From the NCBI GenBank assembly GCA_022842935.1, contig JALHOP010000007.1, forward strand, positions 265,592-329,591: DNA of 64,000 nucleotides, in the 5' to 3' direction. The notes beneath the pieces are model-generated. The model searched no databases. It had not been told where the DNA came from and saw only the letters and a list, made by a program, of their open reading frames with translations. The position numbers and the translations under genes were made by a program. The DNA comes from Myxococcota bacterium. GTDB taxonomy: Bacteria; Myxococcota; XYA12-FULL-58-9; JALHOP01. Within the stretch, counting starts at the first letter, position 1, and each line of letters begins with the position of its first letter. This document shows positions 31,652 to 41,456 of the stretch, piece after piece.

Positions 31652-33382
31652 ATGCGTCGTTCGTACCTTGCGGTTTGTGGTGTCGTTGGCGTCGCGATGG
31701 CGTCCTGCAGCGTCCTCGACATCATCGCGCCAGACACCGCGACCATCGGTGCATCGATTCCGATTCGCGTCTCTCTCGGGCGGGCGCTGGGAAACGGGCT
31801 GACTTATTCGTTCTGCGCGCGGCGGCCGACCGGCTGGGTGATCACAACCCCTACCTACACGCTCGAGAGAGAACCTCCGATGAGCGGAAGCCTCGCGACG
31901 GTCAACGCAGCCGATACCGACGCGCTCAACGCTAGCGCCTCTATGCCTGGCTCCACGTGGACGTGTTTCGACGGGCCCGCGGCAGCTGTTTCGGGCGATC
32001 GGGGCTTCGTCGACCTGCAGATGACGGTGACCAGCGCTGGAACCCATCTGCTCGAGCTCGGTATGCGCGTGCATGAAACCGAACCGTATCTAGTCAGCGG
32101 GTCGCACAACATCGTGGTGAACGGTACGCCGCGCTACGACCAGAATCTGCTCGCCCAGGGTTCGATTCCTCCCCACCTCGCTATTGCGTACGGCAGCGGT
32201 CGCTTCGTGATGGTGGGTGACGACGACTTGGTGCTGGTCGAAGAAAACGGCACGCGTACCGAGTACGACAGCGGCCTCGACGAGTCGTTGTCCGATGTCG
32301 CCTTTGGCGAGGGCAAGTTCATCGCAGTGGGCACCAACCGCACGGTCTTGAGCTCGGCTGACGGCATAACGTGGAGTGGCCCGCTCGCGCCGCACGTGAC
32401 GGACGTCCAGCTCAACACAGTCTTCCGTGGCGCGACGCGCTTCATCGCGGCGGGCGAAGGGCCCATTCTTCAGAGCGCCGACGGCGTAACCTGGAGCGAC
32501 GCCGCGAGCGATGGCCTTGACCCGGCGCTGCAATGGGCCAACGGTGCCGCAAGCGCGACGACCGAGGTGCTCATCGACATCGATGGTACCGTCATCGCAG
32601 TTTCGGAGAACGGCGGGCCGTTCGTGCCTCGCGCCCTCTCTGGTGTAGCGAGCCAGGGGGCGCTCGCTTACGCTCCTTCAGTGGGGTGGGTCTTCGGTCG
32701 CGCCGGCGGCGCCTTCCGCTCGGCGGACCTCGTCACGTTTACAGCCGTCGACTTCGGGCCGGCGAGCACGACGCCACGCCTTTTCAGTGCTGGCGGTGCT
32801 GTCTATGGCACTGACAGCAGTTGGGCGTACCGAATTACCGCGAGCGAGGCGATCGTGGTCGGCACGCATAGCAGTGCGATGCTCCGCGACGCCGCTGAAG
32901 ATGGCAAGCGCGCTGTCGTCCTCGGCTCTCTTGGCATCTTGGGCGAGAGCTTCTTGCTCTCCGTTGACCTCCCCCGCCTCGCGCTCGACCTGACCGGGCT
33001 GACTTTCTCGACGGCAGGCGAAGAGAAGACTTTCGCCGTCCGCAATGACGGGCTTGGTCTCTTGCGCGTCACCGCGTTGCAGTCGAGCGGAGGGAGCACG
33101 GCGACGGGTTGCGCTGCGGCACTCGCAGCGAACGAGAGCTGTACCGTCACCGTGACGCTCAACGACGCGGACAACCCTGGAACGGTAACGGTCGTCACCA
33201 ACGGGGCCTTCGAAGCGTCGGCGGTCGTCACGCTTACGTTCGCGCCAGCTCCCGTCGACGCGAGCGGTGCAGACGACGATGGCTGCGCCGCCGCTCCTGG
33301 CTCCCCGCTCTTCGTGTTGCTCGCGCTCGTCGCGTCGCGAAGGAGAAGCCTTACTTCTGCTTGTCCTTCTTCTCGTCCCTGA
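31652..33382 (+). CDS. Surface protein with Asp-box repeats, ASH-like domain and MYXO-CTERM-like tail
   Basis: 576 residues from ATG 31652, preceded by AAGGGA. MRRSYLAVCGVVGVAMASC is a lipoprotein-type signal (lipobox MASC). Residues ~170-420 have Asp-box/Ycf48-like repeats (SSADGITWS, QSADGVTWS, RSADLVTFT). An immunoglobulin-like domain follows at ~450-550 (LDLTGLTFSTAGEEKTFAVRNDGLGLLRVTAL). The tail is DDDGCAAAPGSPLFVLLALVASRRR, with the Gly-Cys, hydrophobic helix and triple Arg of the MYXO-CTERM sorting signal. Both a lipobox and a C-terminal sorting tail in one protein is unusual. Overlaps the convergent orphan gene by 32 bp. Confidence 0.8.
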   Translation: MRRSYLAVCGVVGVAMASCSVLDIIAPDTATIGASIPIRVSLGRALGNGLTYSFCARRPTGWVITTPTYTLEREPPMSGSLATVNAADTDALNASASMPGSTWTCFDGPAAAVSGDRGFVDLQMTVTSAGTHLLELGMRVHETEPYLVSGSHNIVVNGTPRYDQNLLAQGSIPPHLAIAYGSGRFVMVGDDDLVLVEENGTRTEYDSGLDESLSDVAFGEGKFIAVGTNRTVLSSADGITWSGPLAPHVTDVQLNTVFRGATRFIAAGEGPILQSADGVTWSDAASDGLDPALQWANGAASATTEVLIDIDGTVIAVSENGGPFVPRALSGVASQGALAYAPSVGWVFGRAGGAFRSADLVTFTAVDFGPASTTPRLFSAGGAVYGTDSSWAYRITASEAIVVGTHSSAMLRDAAEDGKRAVVLGSLGILGESFLLSVDLPRLALDLTGLTFSTAGEEKTFAVRNDGLGLLRVTALQSSGGSTATGCAAALAANESCTVTVTLNDADNPGTVTVVTNGAFEASAVVTLTFAPAPVDASGADDDGCAAAPGSPLFVLLALVASRRRSLTSACPSSRP

Positions 33383-33719
33383 CGCGCTCGACGCGCTTGC
33401 TGGGGCGGGACAAGCCGTTCTGGTACTCCTCGAACGACTGTTCGCGAAAGACGGCGTCGACGAGCTGCGCGGCGGCCCCCTCGTCGTCGTTCTTGGCGAG
33501 GTTCTTCTGGATCCAGGGGCGAAGTAGAGCTTTCGCCGCCTCCATCTCTCGGGGACCGATCTGGCGGACGGCAGAGTTGTACTGCGCCGCGATTGCTCGG
33601 TACTCGTGCTCACTGATGCGACCCTGAGCGTTACGCGCGGCTGGTTGGTTTGTCGTCGTGGACTGGCTGACGGCGGTGCGAGCGACGTCGCGGAACGCCC
33701 CTGGGTTGAAGTCGACCAT
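33351..33719 (-). CDS. Orphan charged protein
   Basis: 122 residues from the ATG at 33719 (MVDFNPGAFRDVARTAVSQS). A longer in-frame start exists 44 codons upstream but would overlap the previous gene. The protein has a helical core (ISEHEYRAIAAQYNSAVRQIGPREMEAAKALLRPWIQKNLAKNDDEGAAAQLVDAVFREQSFEEYQNGL) and a very basic C-terminus (SKRVERVRDEKKDKQK). Nothing recognised. It follows the orphan at 33733 by 13 bp, so they are likely one operon. Confidence 0.6.
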   Translation of the reverse strand: MVDFNPGAFRDVARTAVSQSTTTNQPAARNAQGRISEHEYRAIAAQYNSAVRQIGPREMEAAKALLRPWIQKNLAKNDDEGAAAQLVDAVFREQSFEEYQNGLSRPSKRVERVRDEKKDKQK

Positions 33720-33732
33720 GGTCACGCGCTCC

Positions 33733-34116
33733 TTAGGTGTGCCGTCGGTTGATGCCAATGCGGGTCGGCTCAGGGGGCTTGAAGGCGCCTTTGACGCTGC
33801 TGCTCGGCTCCTCTGGGAGCGCTTTGGCGGACGGTTGGCGCGACCTGCCATGCATCATTGCGGCGAGCTTCGCGGCCCGTTCGCTGACATTGGGCAACAC
33901 GCGCTGCATGAGGATGCGCGCTACCTCGGGACCGTCACCGGCATTGAAGAACGCCGCGATGCAGGTGATCTCGCTGACCAAGTCGTAGAGCTGAACCGCG
34001 TCGTTGACGCTCAGAAAATCGCGGGTGATCTCGGCGATGTCCATCTCCGTAAGGAAGACCGAACCGCTGGCGCGCCGGCGGATGCGGCTGGCTACGATGT
34101 CGATGGCTGGCATCAT
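33733..34116 (-). CDS. Orphan protein
   Basis: 127 residues, unrecognised. A compact helical N-terminal part (MDIAEITRDFLSVNDAVQLYDLVSEITCIAAFFNAGDGPEVARILMQRVLPNVSERAAKLAAMMHG) is followed by a Pro/Ser-rich disordered tail (PEEPSSSVKGAFKPPEPTRIG). It is transcribed leftward from the region that divides it from the rightward ugd operon. It is the first gene of a probable two-gene operon with 33351. Confidence 0.6.
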   Translation of the reverse strand: MMPAIDIVASRIRRRASGSVFLTEMDIAEITRDFLSVNDAVQLYDLVSEITCIAAFFNAGDGPEVARILMQRVLPNVSERAAKLAAMMHGRSRQPSAKALPEEPSSSVKGAFKPPEPTRIGINRRHT

Positions 34117-34279
34117 GGCGCTGAAACGGCCTCTTTCTCCGCTAGGTTACGCTATCAGACGTACACGCGAGCGCCCGGAAACGTGTAAAAAACGGGTTCT
34201 CGCCCGATTCTGGACTCCGGGGGGCCCCAAAAGTAAGCAAAGACATTGAAGAAGTCGGCCGCCAAAGGCCAAGGACATC

Positions 34280-35608
34280 ATGCGCGTTACGGTCATTGGC
34301 ACTGGGTACGTTGGGCTCGTCACGGGGACGTGCCTTGCCGACATGGGCAACGACGTCGTCTGTCAGGATATCGACCCCGCGAAGATCGAAAAGCTCACGC
34401 GGGGTGAGATCCCCATCTATGAGCCGGGTCTCTCGGAGCTGGTCATGCAGAATCTGCGCGGCAGACGCTTGACCTTCACCACCGACCTCACCGCGGCCTT
34501 GCGTGACACCGAAGTCGTCTTCATCGCCGTGGGCACGCCTCCAGCCGAAGATGGCAGCGCCGATCTCAAGCACGTGCTGGGTTGTGCGCGCGACGTCGCA
34601 GGTGGACTGCAAAGCGCTGCGCTCGTCGTCGTCAAGAGCACGGTCCCCATTGGCACTTGCGACCGCGTACGCGACACGGTGAACGACATCTTGCGCGAGC
34701 GTCGCGCCGGCTTCACGTGCGACGTCGTATCGAACCCCGAGTTCCTCAAGGAAGGCTCGGCGATCGAGGACTTCATGCGCCCCGACCGAATCATCGTCGG
34801 CGCCGCGAGCGAAGACGGTGCGGCGACGATGCGCAGGCTCTACGCCCCATTCGTGCGCAACAAACATCCTCTCATCGTCATGGATGTCCGCTCCAGCGAA
34901 ATGACGAAATACGCTTCGAACGTCATGCTTGCCGCGCGCATCTCGATGATGAACGAGCTCGCGTCCATCTGTGAACGGGTCGGCGCCGACATCATGAGTG
35001 TCCGTGACGGTGTCGGTAGCGACCAGCGCCTCGGTATGTCGTTTCTCTACGCCGGAGTCGGCTACGGCGGATCGTGCTTCCCGAAAGACGTGCAGGCGCT
35101 CGCGCGCATCGCTCGCGACGTGGGGGTCGCCCCGGACGTGTTGGATGCCGTTGAGCGCGTCAACGCGCGGCAGAAGCTCCTCGTCGCCGAGCGTGTGATT
35201 TCACACTTCGGCGGCAATCTCTCGGACAAGCGCATTGCTCTGTGGGGTCTCGCCTTCAAGCCCAAGACGGATGACATGCGCGAAGCGCCCTCGCTCGTCA
35301 TCATCGAAGCGCTGACCAAAGCCGGCGCGAGCGTGCGTGCCTTCGACCCCGAGGCGATGCCGAACGCCGAGAAGCTGCTCGGGCACAACCCGCGCGTCAC
35401 CTTCGCCCCCGACGCATATAGCGCCCTCGAGGGTGCCGACGCCCTTTGCTTGGTCACCGAGTGGGGCATGTTCCGGACCCCAGACTTCGGGCGTATGCGC
35501 GCCTCGATGCGCACGCCCTTCATCGTCGACGGGCGCAACCAATACGAGCCTGGCGAAATGCAGCGCGCTGGGTTTACCTACGTCGGCGTAGGAAGGGCGA
35601 GGTCATGA
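34280..35608 (+). CDS. ugd: UDP-glucose 6-dehydrogenase
   Basis: 442 residues. Motifs: [24 protein letters not shown] (NAD-binding), [79 protein letters not shown] and active-site Cys266 in YGGSCFPKD, followed by [19 protein letters not shown]. It oxidises UDP-glucose to UDP-glucuronate. It is first in an operon with uxs and gmd, each overlapping by 4 bp. AAGGAC 5-10 nt before the ATG is a plausible Shine-Dalgarno. Cytoplasmic. Confidence 0.97.
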   Translation: MRVTVIGTGYVGLVTGTCLADMGNDVVCQDIDPAKIEKLTRGEIPIYEPGLSELVMQNLRGRRLTFTTDLTAALRDTEVVFIAVGTPPAEDGSADLKHVLGCARDVAGGLQSAALVVVKSTVPIGTCDRVRDTVNDILRERRAGFTCDVVSNPEFLKEGSAIEDFMRPDRIIVGAASEDGAATMRRLYAPFVRNKHPLIVMDVRSSEMTKYASNVMLAARISMMNELASICERVGADIMSVRDGVGSDQRLGMSFLYAGVGYGGSCFPKDVQALARIARDVGVAPDVLDAVERVNARQKLLVAERVISHFGGNLSDKRIALWGLAFKPKTDDMREAPSLVIIEALTKAGASVRAFDPEAMPNAEKLLGHNPRVTFAPDAYSALEGADALCLVTEWGMFRTPDFGRMRASMRTPFIVDGRNQYEPGEMQRAGFTYVGVGRARS

Positions 35609-36534
35609 GTCGCGTCCTGGTTACGGGCGGTGCGGGTTTCATCGGCTCTCACCTGTGTGAGCGGTTGATCGCCGACGGCCACGAGGTCATTTGCCTCGAC
35701 AACTTTCTCACCGGACGCAAGGCGAACCTCGAGAGTATCGCGCGACATCCGCGGTTCGAGCTCGTCCGCCACGACGTAGTCGAACCGCTGCTCCTGGAGG
35801 TCGACGAAATCTACAACCTGGCGTGCCCGGCTTCGCCAAGACACTACCAGGCGAACTCCGTAAAAACGGTCAAGACCAACGTACTCGGCGCCTTGCACGT
35901 ACTCGGCGCCGCCAAGCGGCTGAAGGCGCGCGTGCTTCAAGCGTCGACCAGCGAGGTGTACGGCGACCCGCAAGTGCACCCACAGCCCGAAGACTACTGG
36001 GGTCACGTGAACCCTATCGGCACCCGAGCCTGTTACGACGAAGGTAAGCGGGTCGCCGAGACGCTTTTTTACGACTATCTGCGGCAGCACAAGCTGCAGA
36101 TCCGCGTTGCACGCATCTTCAACACGTATGGACCCCGAATGCTCGAGAACGACGGGCGCGTGGTCAGTAACTTCGTGGTTCAAGCCCTACGCGGCGAGCC
36201 CATTACCATCTACGGCGATGGATCACAGACGCGCTCGTTTTGCTTCGTCGACGACCTCGTGGAGGGTCTCGTCCGCTTGATGAACAGCAACTGCACCGAG
36301 CCCGTGAACCTCGGCAACCCCGCAGAGTACACGATAGCGGACTTGGCTCATAAGATCGTTGCGATGACGAGCAGCAAGTCGCGCATCGATAAACTTCCGC
36401 TTCCCGCGGACGATCCACGCCGCCGGCGGCCGGATATCAGCCGGGCCAAGACGGTGATCGGATGGCAGCCCACCATCGCGCTCGAGCAGGGCCTCGGGAA
36501 GACGATCGCCTACTTTCGCGAGGCCATGAAATGA
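35605..36534 (+). CDS. uxs: UDP-glucuronate decarboxylase (UDP-xylose synthase)
   Basis: 309 residues; the ATG overlaps the ugd stop (ATGA). Extended-SDR motifs: [15 protein letters not shown], the UXS-specific [70 protein letters not shown] with catalytic Tyr144 and Lys148, and the [10 protein letters not shown] motif. Uxs converts UDP-glucuronate, the product of the preceding gene, to UDP-xylose. The chain matches the typical 310-340 residues of bacterial soluble enzymes. Confidence 0.95.
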   Translation: MSRVLVTGGAGFIGSHLCERLIADGHEVICLDNFLTGRKANLESIARHPRFELVRHDVVEPLLLEVDEIYNLACPASPRHYQANSVKTVKTNVLGALHVLGAAKRLKARVLQASTSEVYGDPQVHPQPEDYWGHVNPIGTRACYDEGKRVAETLFYDYLRQHKLQIRVARIFNTYGPRMLENDGRVVSNFVVQALRGEPITIYGDGSQTRSFCFVDDLVEGLVRLMNSNCTEPVNLGNPAEYTIADLAHKIVAMTSSKSRIDKLPLPADDPRRRRPDISRAKTVIGWQPTIALEQGLGKTIAYFREAMK

Positions 36535-37565
36535 ACGTCGTGAAGAAGCGCGCGCTCATCACCGGCATCACCGGCCAAGACGGTAGCTACCTCGCAGAGC
36601 TACTGCTCGCGAAAGGTTATGACGTTTATGGGCTCATCCGGCGCGCGTCGACCTTCAACACCGCCCGCATCGACCACATCTACGCCGACCCACACGACAA
36701 GCCTCCTCTACGCCTGATCTACGGCGACTTGAGTGACGCGTCGAGCTTGAACCAGGCGCTACGCGAGTCACAACCCGACGAAATCTACAATCTCGGCGCG
36801 CAGTCGCACGTGCGTGTCTCGTTCGACATTCCGGAGTACACGGGTGACGTCACGGGGTTGGGCACGCTGCGCATGCTCGAGGCGGTCCGCGAGACCGGTA
36901 GCAAGGCGCGTTTCTATCAGGCCTCGTCGAGCGAGCTTTACGGCGCCGTGCGCGAGGTGCCGCAACGCGAGACGACCCCGTTCAACCCGCGTAGCCCTTA
37001 TGCAGCCGCTAAAGCGTACGCGTTCTACCTGGTCGCCAACTATCGTGACGCTTACGGTATGCACGCATCGAACGGCATCTTGTTCAACCACGAGAGCGAG
37101 CGTCGCGGCGAAACCTTCGTGTCACGCAAGATCACGCGCGCCGTCGCTCACATCAAATACGGTCTGCAAGACAAGCTCTACCTCGGGAACCTCGACGCCA
37201 AGCGGGACTGGGGGTACGCGCCCGACTACGTGCACGCCATGTGGCTGATGCTGCAGGCCGACACACCCGATGACTACGTGGTCGCCACCGGCGAGATGCA
37301 CACCGTCCGCGAGATGGTCGAGCTGGCTTTCGGCACTGCGCAGCTCGACTGGCAAAAGCACGTCGCCATCGATCCCAAATACTTCAGACCCACCGAGGTC
37401 GAACAGCTCTTGGGCGACGCCACGAAGGCGCGCACGAAGCTTGGGTGGAAGCCGCAGGTCGGCTTCGAGGAGCTGGTCAAGCGCATGGTCGCGCACGATC
37501 TGGAGCAGGTGCGGCGCAAGGTCGAGGGACACCGCGAGCGGGCCAACGAGACGCGCAGCGACTGA
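36531..37565 (+). CDS. gmd: GDP-mannose 4,6-dehydratase
   Basis: 344 residues; the ATG overlaps the uxs stop. [40 protein letters not shown] is diagnostic, as are [19 protein letters not shown], catalytic Tyr157 and Lys161 in [31 protein letters not shown] and [21 protein letters not shown]. It forms GDP-4-keto-6-deoxymannose, which the Fcl-like enzyme encoded 13 kb downstream can convert to GDP-L-fucose; the intermediate can also serve GDP-rhamnose. Confidence 0.96.
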   Translation: MNVVKKRALITGITGQDGSYLAELLLAKGYDVYGLIRRASTFNTARIDHIYADPHDKPPLRLIYGDLSDASSLNQALRESQPDEIYNLGAQSHVRVSFDIPEYTGDVTGLGTLRMLEAVRETGSKARFYQASSSELYGAVREVPQRETTPFNPRSPYAAAKAYAFYLVANYRDAYGMHASNGILFNHESERRGETFVSRKITRAVAHIKYGLQDKLYLGNLDAKRDWGYAPDYVHAMWLMLQADTPDDYVVATGEMHTVREMVELAFGTAQLDWQKHVAIDPKYFRPTEVEQLLGDATKARTKLGWKPQVGFEELVKRMVAHDLEQVRRKVEGHRERANETRSD

Positions 37566-37739
37566 GCGCATCGGGTGTGGGTGTGGGTCGCGCAACGCGC
37601 CAGCCGTGAGCTAGAGCTTGCGAGATGCGCAATGCTTGCGCGCGAGCTCGAAATCCAAGCCTTCTGCGCAAACATTTCGCGCCCGACCCACTCGGAAATC
37701 CGCTGGGGCGTACAGAGACGCTGGTATTCTCAATGGTTG

Positions 37740-38675
37740 ATGACGAGTAGCACCGAACGCACCGAACGCATCCGAGCGCGCCTTCGCGTGCTTGCCCCCG
37801 CGGATCTGAAGCTCCGCGGCGCACCACGCTATCAGTGGGCGCGGCGGGCGACCCTCGCGGCGTCCTGGCTGGTCATCATCGTCGTGCCGCTCTCGCACGC
37901 GCGGCTCTTCGAGCGAACGAGCGCGGGCATCTTCGATGCACCGGCCGCGGCCGTGTTGCCGCTACCCGACGTCTTCGCGAGCTCTGCGATTGGTAGCCCG
38001 ACCGCGATCGCGATCTTCGGCTTCGAGCTCGTCGACCCGCTCGCGGCGCTGGGGGTCTGGCTCGGGGGCGGTGGTTCGTGGGCGCTGCTCGAGGTGATGG
38101 CGCTCGCTGCCCTCCTCGTACTGTTCCTCGGGCGATTTTTTTGTGGGTGGCTTTGCCCGTACACACCAATCGTTGCGGCAAGCAACGCGCTACGGGCACT
38201 GCTGGCGCGCTTCGGTTGGCGGCCGCGCGACGTCGGTTTGCCAAAGAGCGCGAGCTTCGTAGCGCTCGCCGTGCTTCTCACCGCGACCCTCGTCAGCGGT
38301 AGCCAGGTCGCGTTGTTGTTCTATCCACCTGCGGTCCTCGGCAGAGAGGTCTGGCGCTTGGTGTATTTCGGAGGTCTGGGCGGCGGCGCGGGATTGCTCA
38401 CGGTGTGCTTCGTCTTCGATACGTTCTACGCACGCGCGGGGACGTGCCGATACCTGTGCCCGGGCGGGGCGCTCTTCACGTTGCTGGGGCGATGGTCGCC
38501 GATTCACATTGTCCGTGACAGCGGACGATGCACCGATTGTGCGCTGTGCGACCTTGTCTGCAACATGCGTCAGTCGCCGATGACTGACGGCGTGGATAGC
38601 GGTTGCGACCGTTGCGCGCGTTGCGTCTCGGTTTGCCCCACGAAAGCGCTGCGTATCGGAAGCGCCAAGCCGTGA
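37740..38675 (+). CDS. NapH-like membrane Fe-S quinol dehydrogenase subunit
   Basis: 311 residues from ATG 37740 (MTSSTERTERIR), which lies just before the first helix; longer frames add sequence that reads as non-coding. Four or so transmembrane segments include ATLAASWLVIIVVPLSHARLF, ALLEVMALAALLVLFLGRFFCGWLCPY and GSQVALLFYPPAVLGREVW. FCGWLCPY and TCRYLCPGGALF are the conserved NapH/FixG-type membrane motifs. The soluble end has two 4Fe-4S motifs, CTDCALCDLVC and CDRCARCVSVCP. It would take electrons from quinol. Its stop overlaps the next gene (GTGA). Confidence 0.88.
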   Translation: MTSSTERTERIRARLRVLAPADLKLRGAPRYQWARRATLAASWLVIIVVPLSHARLFERTSAGIFDAPAAAVLPLPDVFASSAIGSPTAIAIFGFELVDPLAALGVWLGGGGSWALLEVMALAALLVLFLGRFFCGWLCPYTPIVAASNALRALLARFGWRPRDVGLPKSASFVALAVLLTATLVSGSQVALLFYPPAVLGREVWRLVYFGGLGGGAGLLTVCFVFDTFYARAGTCRYLCPGGALFTLLGRWSPIHIVRDSGRCTDCALCDLVCNMRQSPMTDGVDSGCDRCARCVSVCPTKALRIGSAKP

Positions 38676-39259
38676 GCCCGCTCGAGCCCGAAGACAAGGT
38701 GACGCGCCGCGATTGGTTAGGAGTCGCGGCTGCGGCGCTCGCGCTCGTCGCAGCATTCTGGTCGCGGCGTGCGGGAGCGCGCCGCTTGCGACCGCCCGGA
38801 GCGGTGCCGTCGCCGCTCTTCGAGCGTCGTTGTATTCGCTGTTTCCGATGCGCCGAGGCCTGTCCCGTGAAGGCCATCCAGTTCGACTCGAGCCTTGACC
38901 CACGCGGAGGCGACACTCCGTTCATCGTAGCGCGAGAGCAAGCTTGTATCGCGTGCATGGAGTGCACGCAGGTTTGCCCGACCGACGCGTTGCTTCCGAT
39001 CGCGAGCGAGCTCACCGTGGTGGCGCGACAGGTGCGCCTCGGCACTCCCGTGCTCACCAAGGGGAAGTGCCTCGCGTGGACAGGGAAGGGCATCTGCCGA
39101 TTGTGCTACTACGTGTGCCCCCTCCCCGAGAGCGCGGTTCGGCTCGACGGGGCACGCCAGGGCCCGGTGTTCGACCCGACCGCTTGCATCGGCTGCGGTC
39201 TGTGTGAGGAGGCCTGTCCCGAGCCGGCGCGCGCCATCCGCATCGAGCCCATCGCGTGA
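38672..39259 (+). CDS. NapG-like periplasmic ferredoxin subunit (Tat signal, four 4Fe-4S clusters)
   Basis: 195 residues from GTG 38672, overlapping the previous stop. VTRRDWLGVAAAALALVAAFW is a twin-arginine signal, as in NapG. Four cluster motifs are visible: CIRCFRCAEACP, CIACMECTQVCP, CLAWTGKGICRLCYYVCP (variant) and CIGCGLCEEACP. The order and spacing match NapG/MauM ferredoxins, which relay electrons from NapH to a periplasmic molybdoenzyme. Its stop overlaps the NapA-like gene start, so three genes are coupled. Confidence 0.9.
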   Translation: MSPLEPEDKVTRRDWLGVAAAALALVAAFWSRRAGARRLRPPGAVPSPLFERRCIRCFRCAEACPVKAIQFDSSLDPRGGDTPFIVAREQACIACMECTQVCPTDALLPIASELTVVARQVRLGTPVLTKGKCLAWTGKGICRLCYYVCPLPESAVRLDGARQGPVFDPTACIGCGLCEEACPEPARAIRIEPIA

Positions 39260-41424
39260 GTCGCAAGCTATCCCGAAGGGACCTTCTGAAGGTCGCGCAA
39301 GTTGGCGGCCTGGGAGCCGCGGCGGTAACCGCCGGCGTTGCGGCGCGCGATCCGCAGGTGACGCGCAAACGTGCGGTCTGCCGCTTGTGCACCATGCATT
39401 GTGGCACCATCGTCACGCTGCGTGATGGGCGGCTCATTCGGGTCGAGGGCGATCCGCAATCGCAGACGCGCGGCTTCGTCTGTCTCAATGGCCACGCCGT
39501 GCCCGAGATGGTGCGCGCGCCGGGTCGCGCCTCGCGTCCGCTCGTGCGGCGCGGGACAGAGCTTGCGCCCGTCTCGTGGGAGGAGGCGCTCACCTTCACC
39601 GCTGCCCAACTTCAGGCCATCGCCGCCCGCTACGGTCCGCGCGCCCTGTTCGTCCAGACCGGCTGGCCTTTCGTGCGGCATCCGCTCGTCGCGCTGCTGC
39701 AGCGCTTCGTTCATGCCTTCGGCTCGCCGAACCTCGCCACCATCGCGAGCCTCTGCGAAGCCTCGGCGCGCATGGGGCGGGCGCTTACGTGCGGTACCAA
39801 CTATCTGCCCGATCTCGAGAAAGCGAGTACGCTGGTCGTCTGGGGCGCAAACCCAACCCACGCGGCACCACCCTTCGCACATCTGGTGGGCGGATTCGGC
39901 CGCACGGCCGGCAAGAGCTTGGTTGCCATCGACCCGATGCGCAACGAGGTGACGCGCGCGGCCACGCTGCACCTGCAGATCCGACCTGGCACCGATGGTG
40001 CCCTCGCGCTCGCGTTTATCGACTGCTTGCGTCAGCGCGGTTCGGCCGACGCCCGGGTCGCCGCGCAAGACCCCGAGGGGTTCGCGAGTCTCATGCGCCT
40101 CGCCAGCGAATATCCGGCGGGGCGTGCCGCGGAGCTTTGCGGTCTTACGGTCGCCGACATCGAGCGCGCCGTCGACCTGATGCTCGCGGGAAAACCCACG
40201 GCGGTCTGGTCGGGACTTGGTATCGAGCATCACGTGAACGGCGTGCAGACGGTGCGCGCCGTGAGCTGTTTCGAAGCCCTCTTGGGGTCGCTGACCGACG
40301 GGGCAGCGCAGCTCGCACACCGTGCATCCCCACAAGCGGACAACGAGCCCCTGGCGCAGCTCTATCGGCTGGCGACAGCGGAGCCCGTGCCACCCGAGGC
40401 CTCGGACCGACCCGTTGGCCATGATGCCTATCCGCTCTTCGACGTCTACAATCGCCAGGCTCATGGCATGCTGCTGCCGGCCGCGGTGCTCGAGGACGAC
40501 CCGTATCCCGTGCGCGCTCTCATCCTCGTCGGCTGTAACCCGCTGGTGAGCTTCCCGGACGGCGCCCTGATGCGCCGCGTTTTCGACAAGCTCGAGCTCA
40601 TCGTCACCGTCGACCCATTCATGAGCGCGTCCGCACGAGCCTCGCACGTCGTGTTGCCAGCGGCGACGTTCGTCGAGTCCGAGGTCATTCAGAACCCACG
40701 CTCGGCACATGGGCAACGCGCCGAGAAGATAGCGAGCGGCCGCGCAGAATACGAGGGCGACGCGTCCGCGGAAGCGGTCATTGAGCCGCTCGGCGAGGCG
40801 CGCCCCGATTGGCGCATCGTCTTCGACCTGGCCGCGGCTCTCGGGCTTGGCGCCTACTTTCCCTGGCGAAGCCTGCGTGAAGCTTTGCAAGCCCCAACGC
40901 GCCGCTGGCTGCGAGACCCCGAGCGCGAGCTGTACGCAGACAAGGGAGCGCCGACTGTATTTGCGACGCCGTCGGGTCGCATCGAGCTCGCAAGCCCCAC
41001 CATGCTGCGCTTCGGCCACGACCCGCTGCCGAGCTATCAGCCACCTGGCGATGCTCCGAGCGCCGAGCTCCCGCTCATCCTCGTGACCGGTCCGCGCGAG
41101 CGGTCATTCATCAACTCTCAACTCCGTACGGTACCGTCGGTGCGCCGCAAGTTGCCCGAGCCCCTCTTGCGTATCCACCCGCAGACCGCAGCGCCTCTCG
41201 GTATCACAGACGGAGATCTGGTCGAGGTGACGACGCGCGCTGGGCGACTCACCATGAAGGCGCGGCTCGGCGATGACACACGTCCCGACACGGTGATCGC
41301 GCCCCACGGTTGGGAGGAAGCCAACGCCAATGTGCTCGTGCCTGGCGATGTTCGCGACCCGATCTCGGGCTTCCCCGCATTTCGCTATCAGCCGTGTCGG
41401 GTGCGGCGGGTTGCTAGTGCCTGA
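39256..41424 (+). CDS. Tat-exported molybdopterin oxidoreductase (NapA/formate dehydrogenase clade of the DMSO reductase family)
   Basis: 722 residues, start GTG 39256 (GTGA overlap). The Tat signal is SRRDLLK (residues 6-12). The 4Fe-4S site is CRLCTMHC (Cys42, 45, 49) plus Cys76 in GFVCLNGHA. The likely Mo ligand is Cys167 in SLCEASARMG, where NapA has CMASA and formate dehydrogenase has UHASS. Later motifs include VWGANPTHAAPPFAHLV, VAIDPMRNEVTRAA, SGLGIEHHVNGVQTVRA and a C-terminal RTVPSVRRKLPEP. It is ~100 residues shorter than NapA and no NapB/NapC/NapD gene follows, so the substrate is not settled. Confidence 0.88.
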   Translation: MSRKLSRRDLLKVAQVGGLGAAAVTAGVAARDPQVTRKRAVCRLCTMHCGTIVTLRDGRLIRVEGDPQSQTRGFVCLNGHAVPEMVRAPGRASRPLVRRGTELAPVSWEEALTFTAAQLQAIAARYGPRALFVQTGWPFVRHPLVALLQRFVHAFGSPNLATIASLCEASARMGRALTCGTNYLPDLEKASTLVVWGANPTHAAPPFAHLVGGFGRTAGKSLVAIDPMRNEVTRAATLHLQIRPGTDGALALAFIDCLRQRGSADARVAAQDPEGFASLMRLASEYPAGRAAELCGLTVADIERAVDLMLAGKPTAVWSGLGIEHHVNGVQTVRAVSCFEALLGSLTDGAAQLAHRASPQADNEPLAQLYRLATAEPVPPEASDRPVGHDAYPLFDVYNRQAHGMLLPAAVLEDDPYPVRALILVGCNPLVSFPDGALMRRVFDKLELIVTVDPFMSASARASHVVLPAATFVESEVIQNPRSAHGQRAEKIASGRAEYEGDASAEAVIEPLGEARPDWRIVFDLAAALGLGAYFPWRSLREALQAPTRRWLRDPERELYADKGAPTVFATPSGRIELASPTMLRFGHDPLPSYQPPGDAPSAELPLILVTGPRERSFINSQLRTVPSVRRKLPEPLLRIHPQTAAPLGITDGDLVEVTTRAGRLTMKARLGDDTRPDTVIAPHGWEEANANVLVPGDVRDPISGFPAFRYQPCRVRRVASA

Positions 41425-41440
41425 CCCCCGCTAGGGTGTT

Positions 41441-41455
41441 CTGCCTGGTTGGCAG
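41441..41455. terminator. Short hairpin between convergent genes
   Basis: CTGCC, loop TGGTT, GGCAG, centred in the 32-bp gap between the convergent NapA-like and methyltransferase genes. It fits as a bidirectional terminator, though the stem is only 5 bp. Confidence 0.35.
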
Positions 41456-41456
41456 G

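Noticed and set aside
39268-41019. Long open frame (583 codons) on the minus strand inside the molybdoenzyme gene
   Set aside because: Shadow frame caused by high GC; its translation has no motif and it lies fully inside a gene with clear Fe-S and Mo-ligand motifs.
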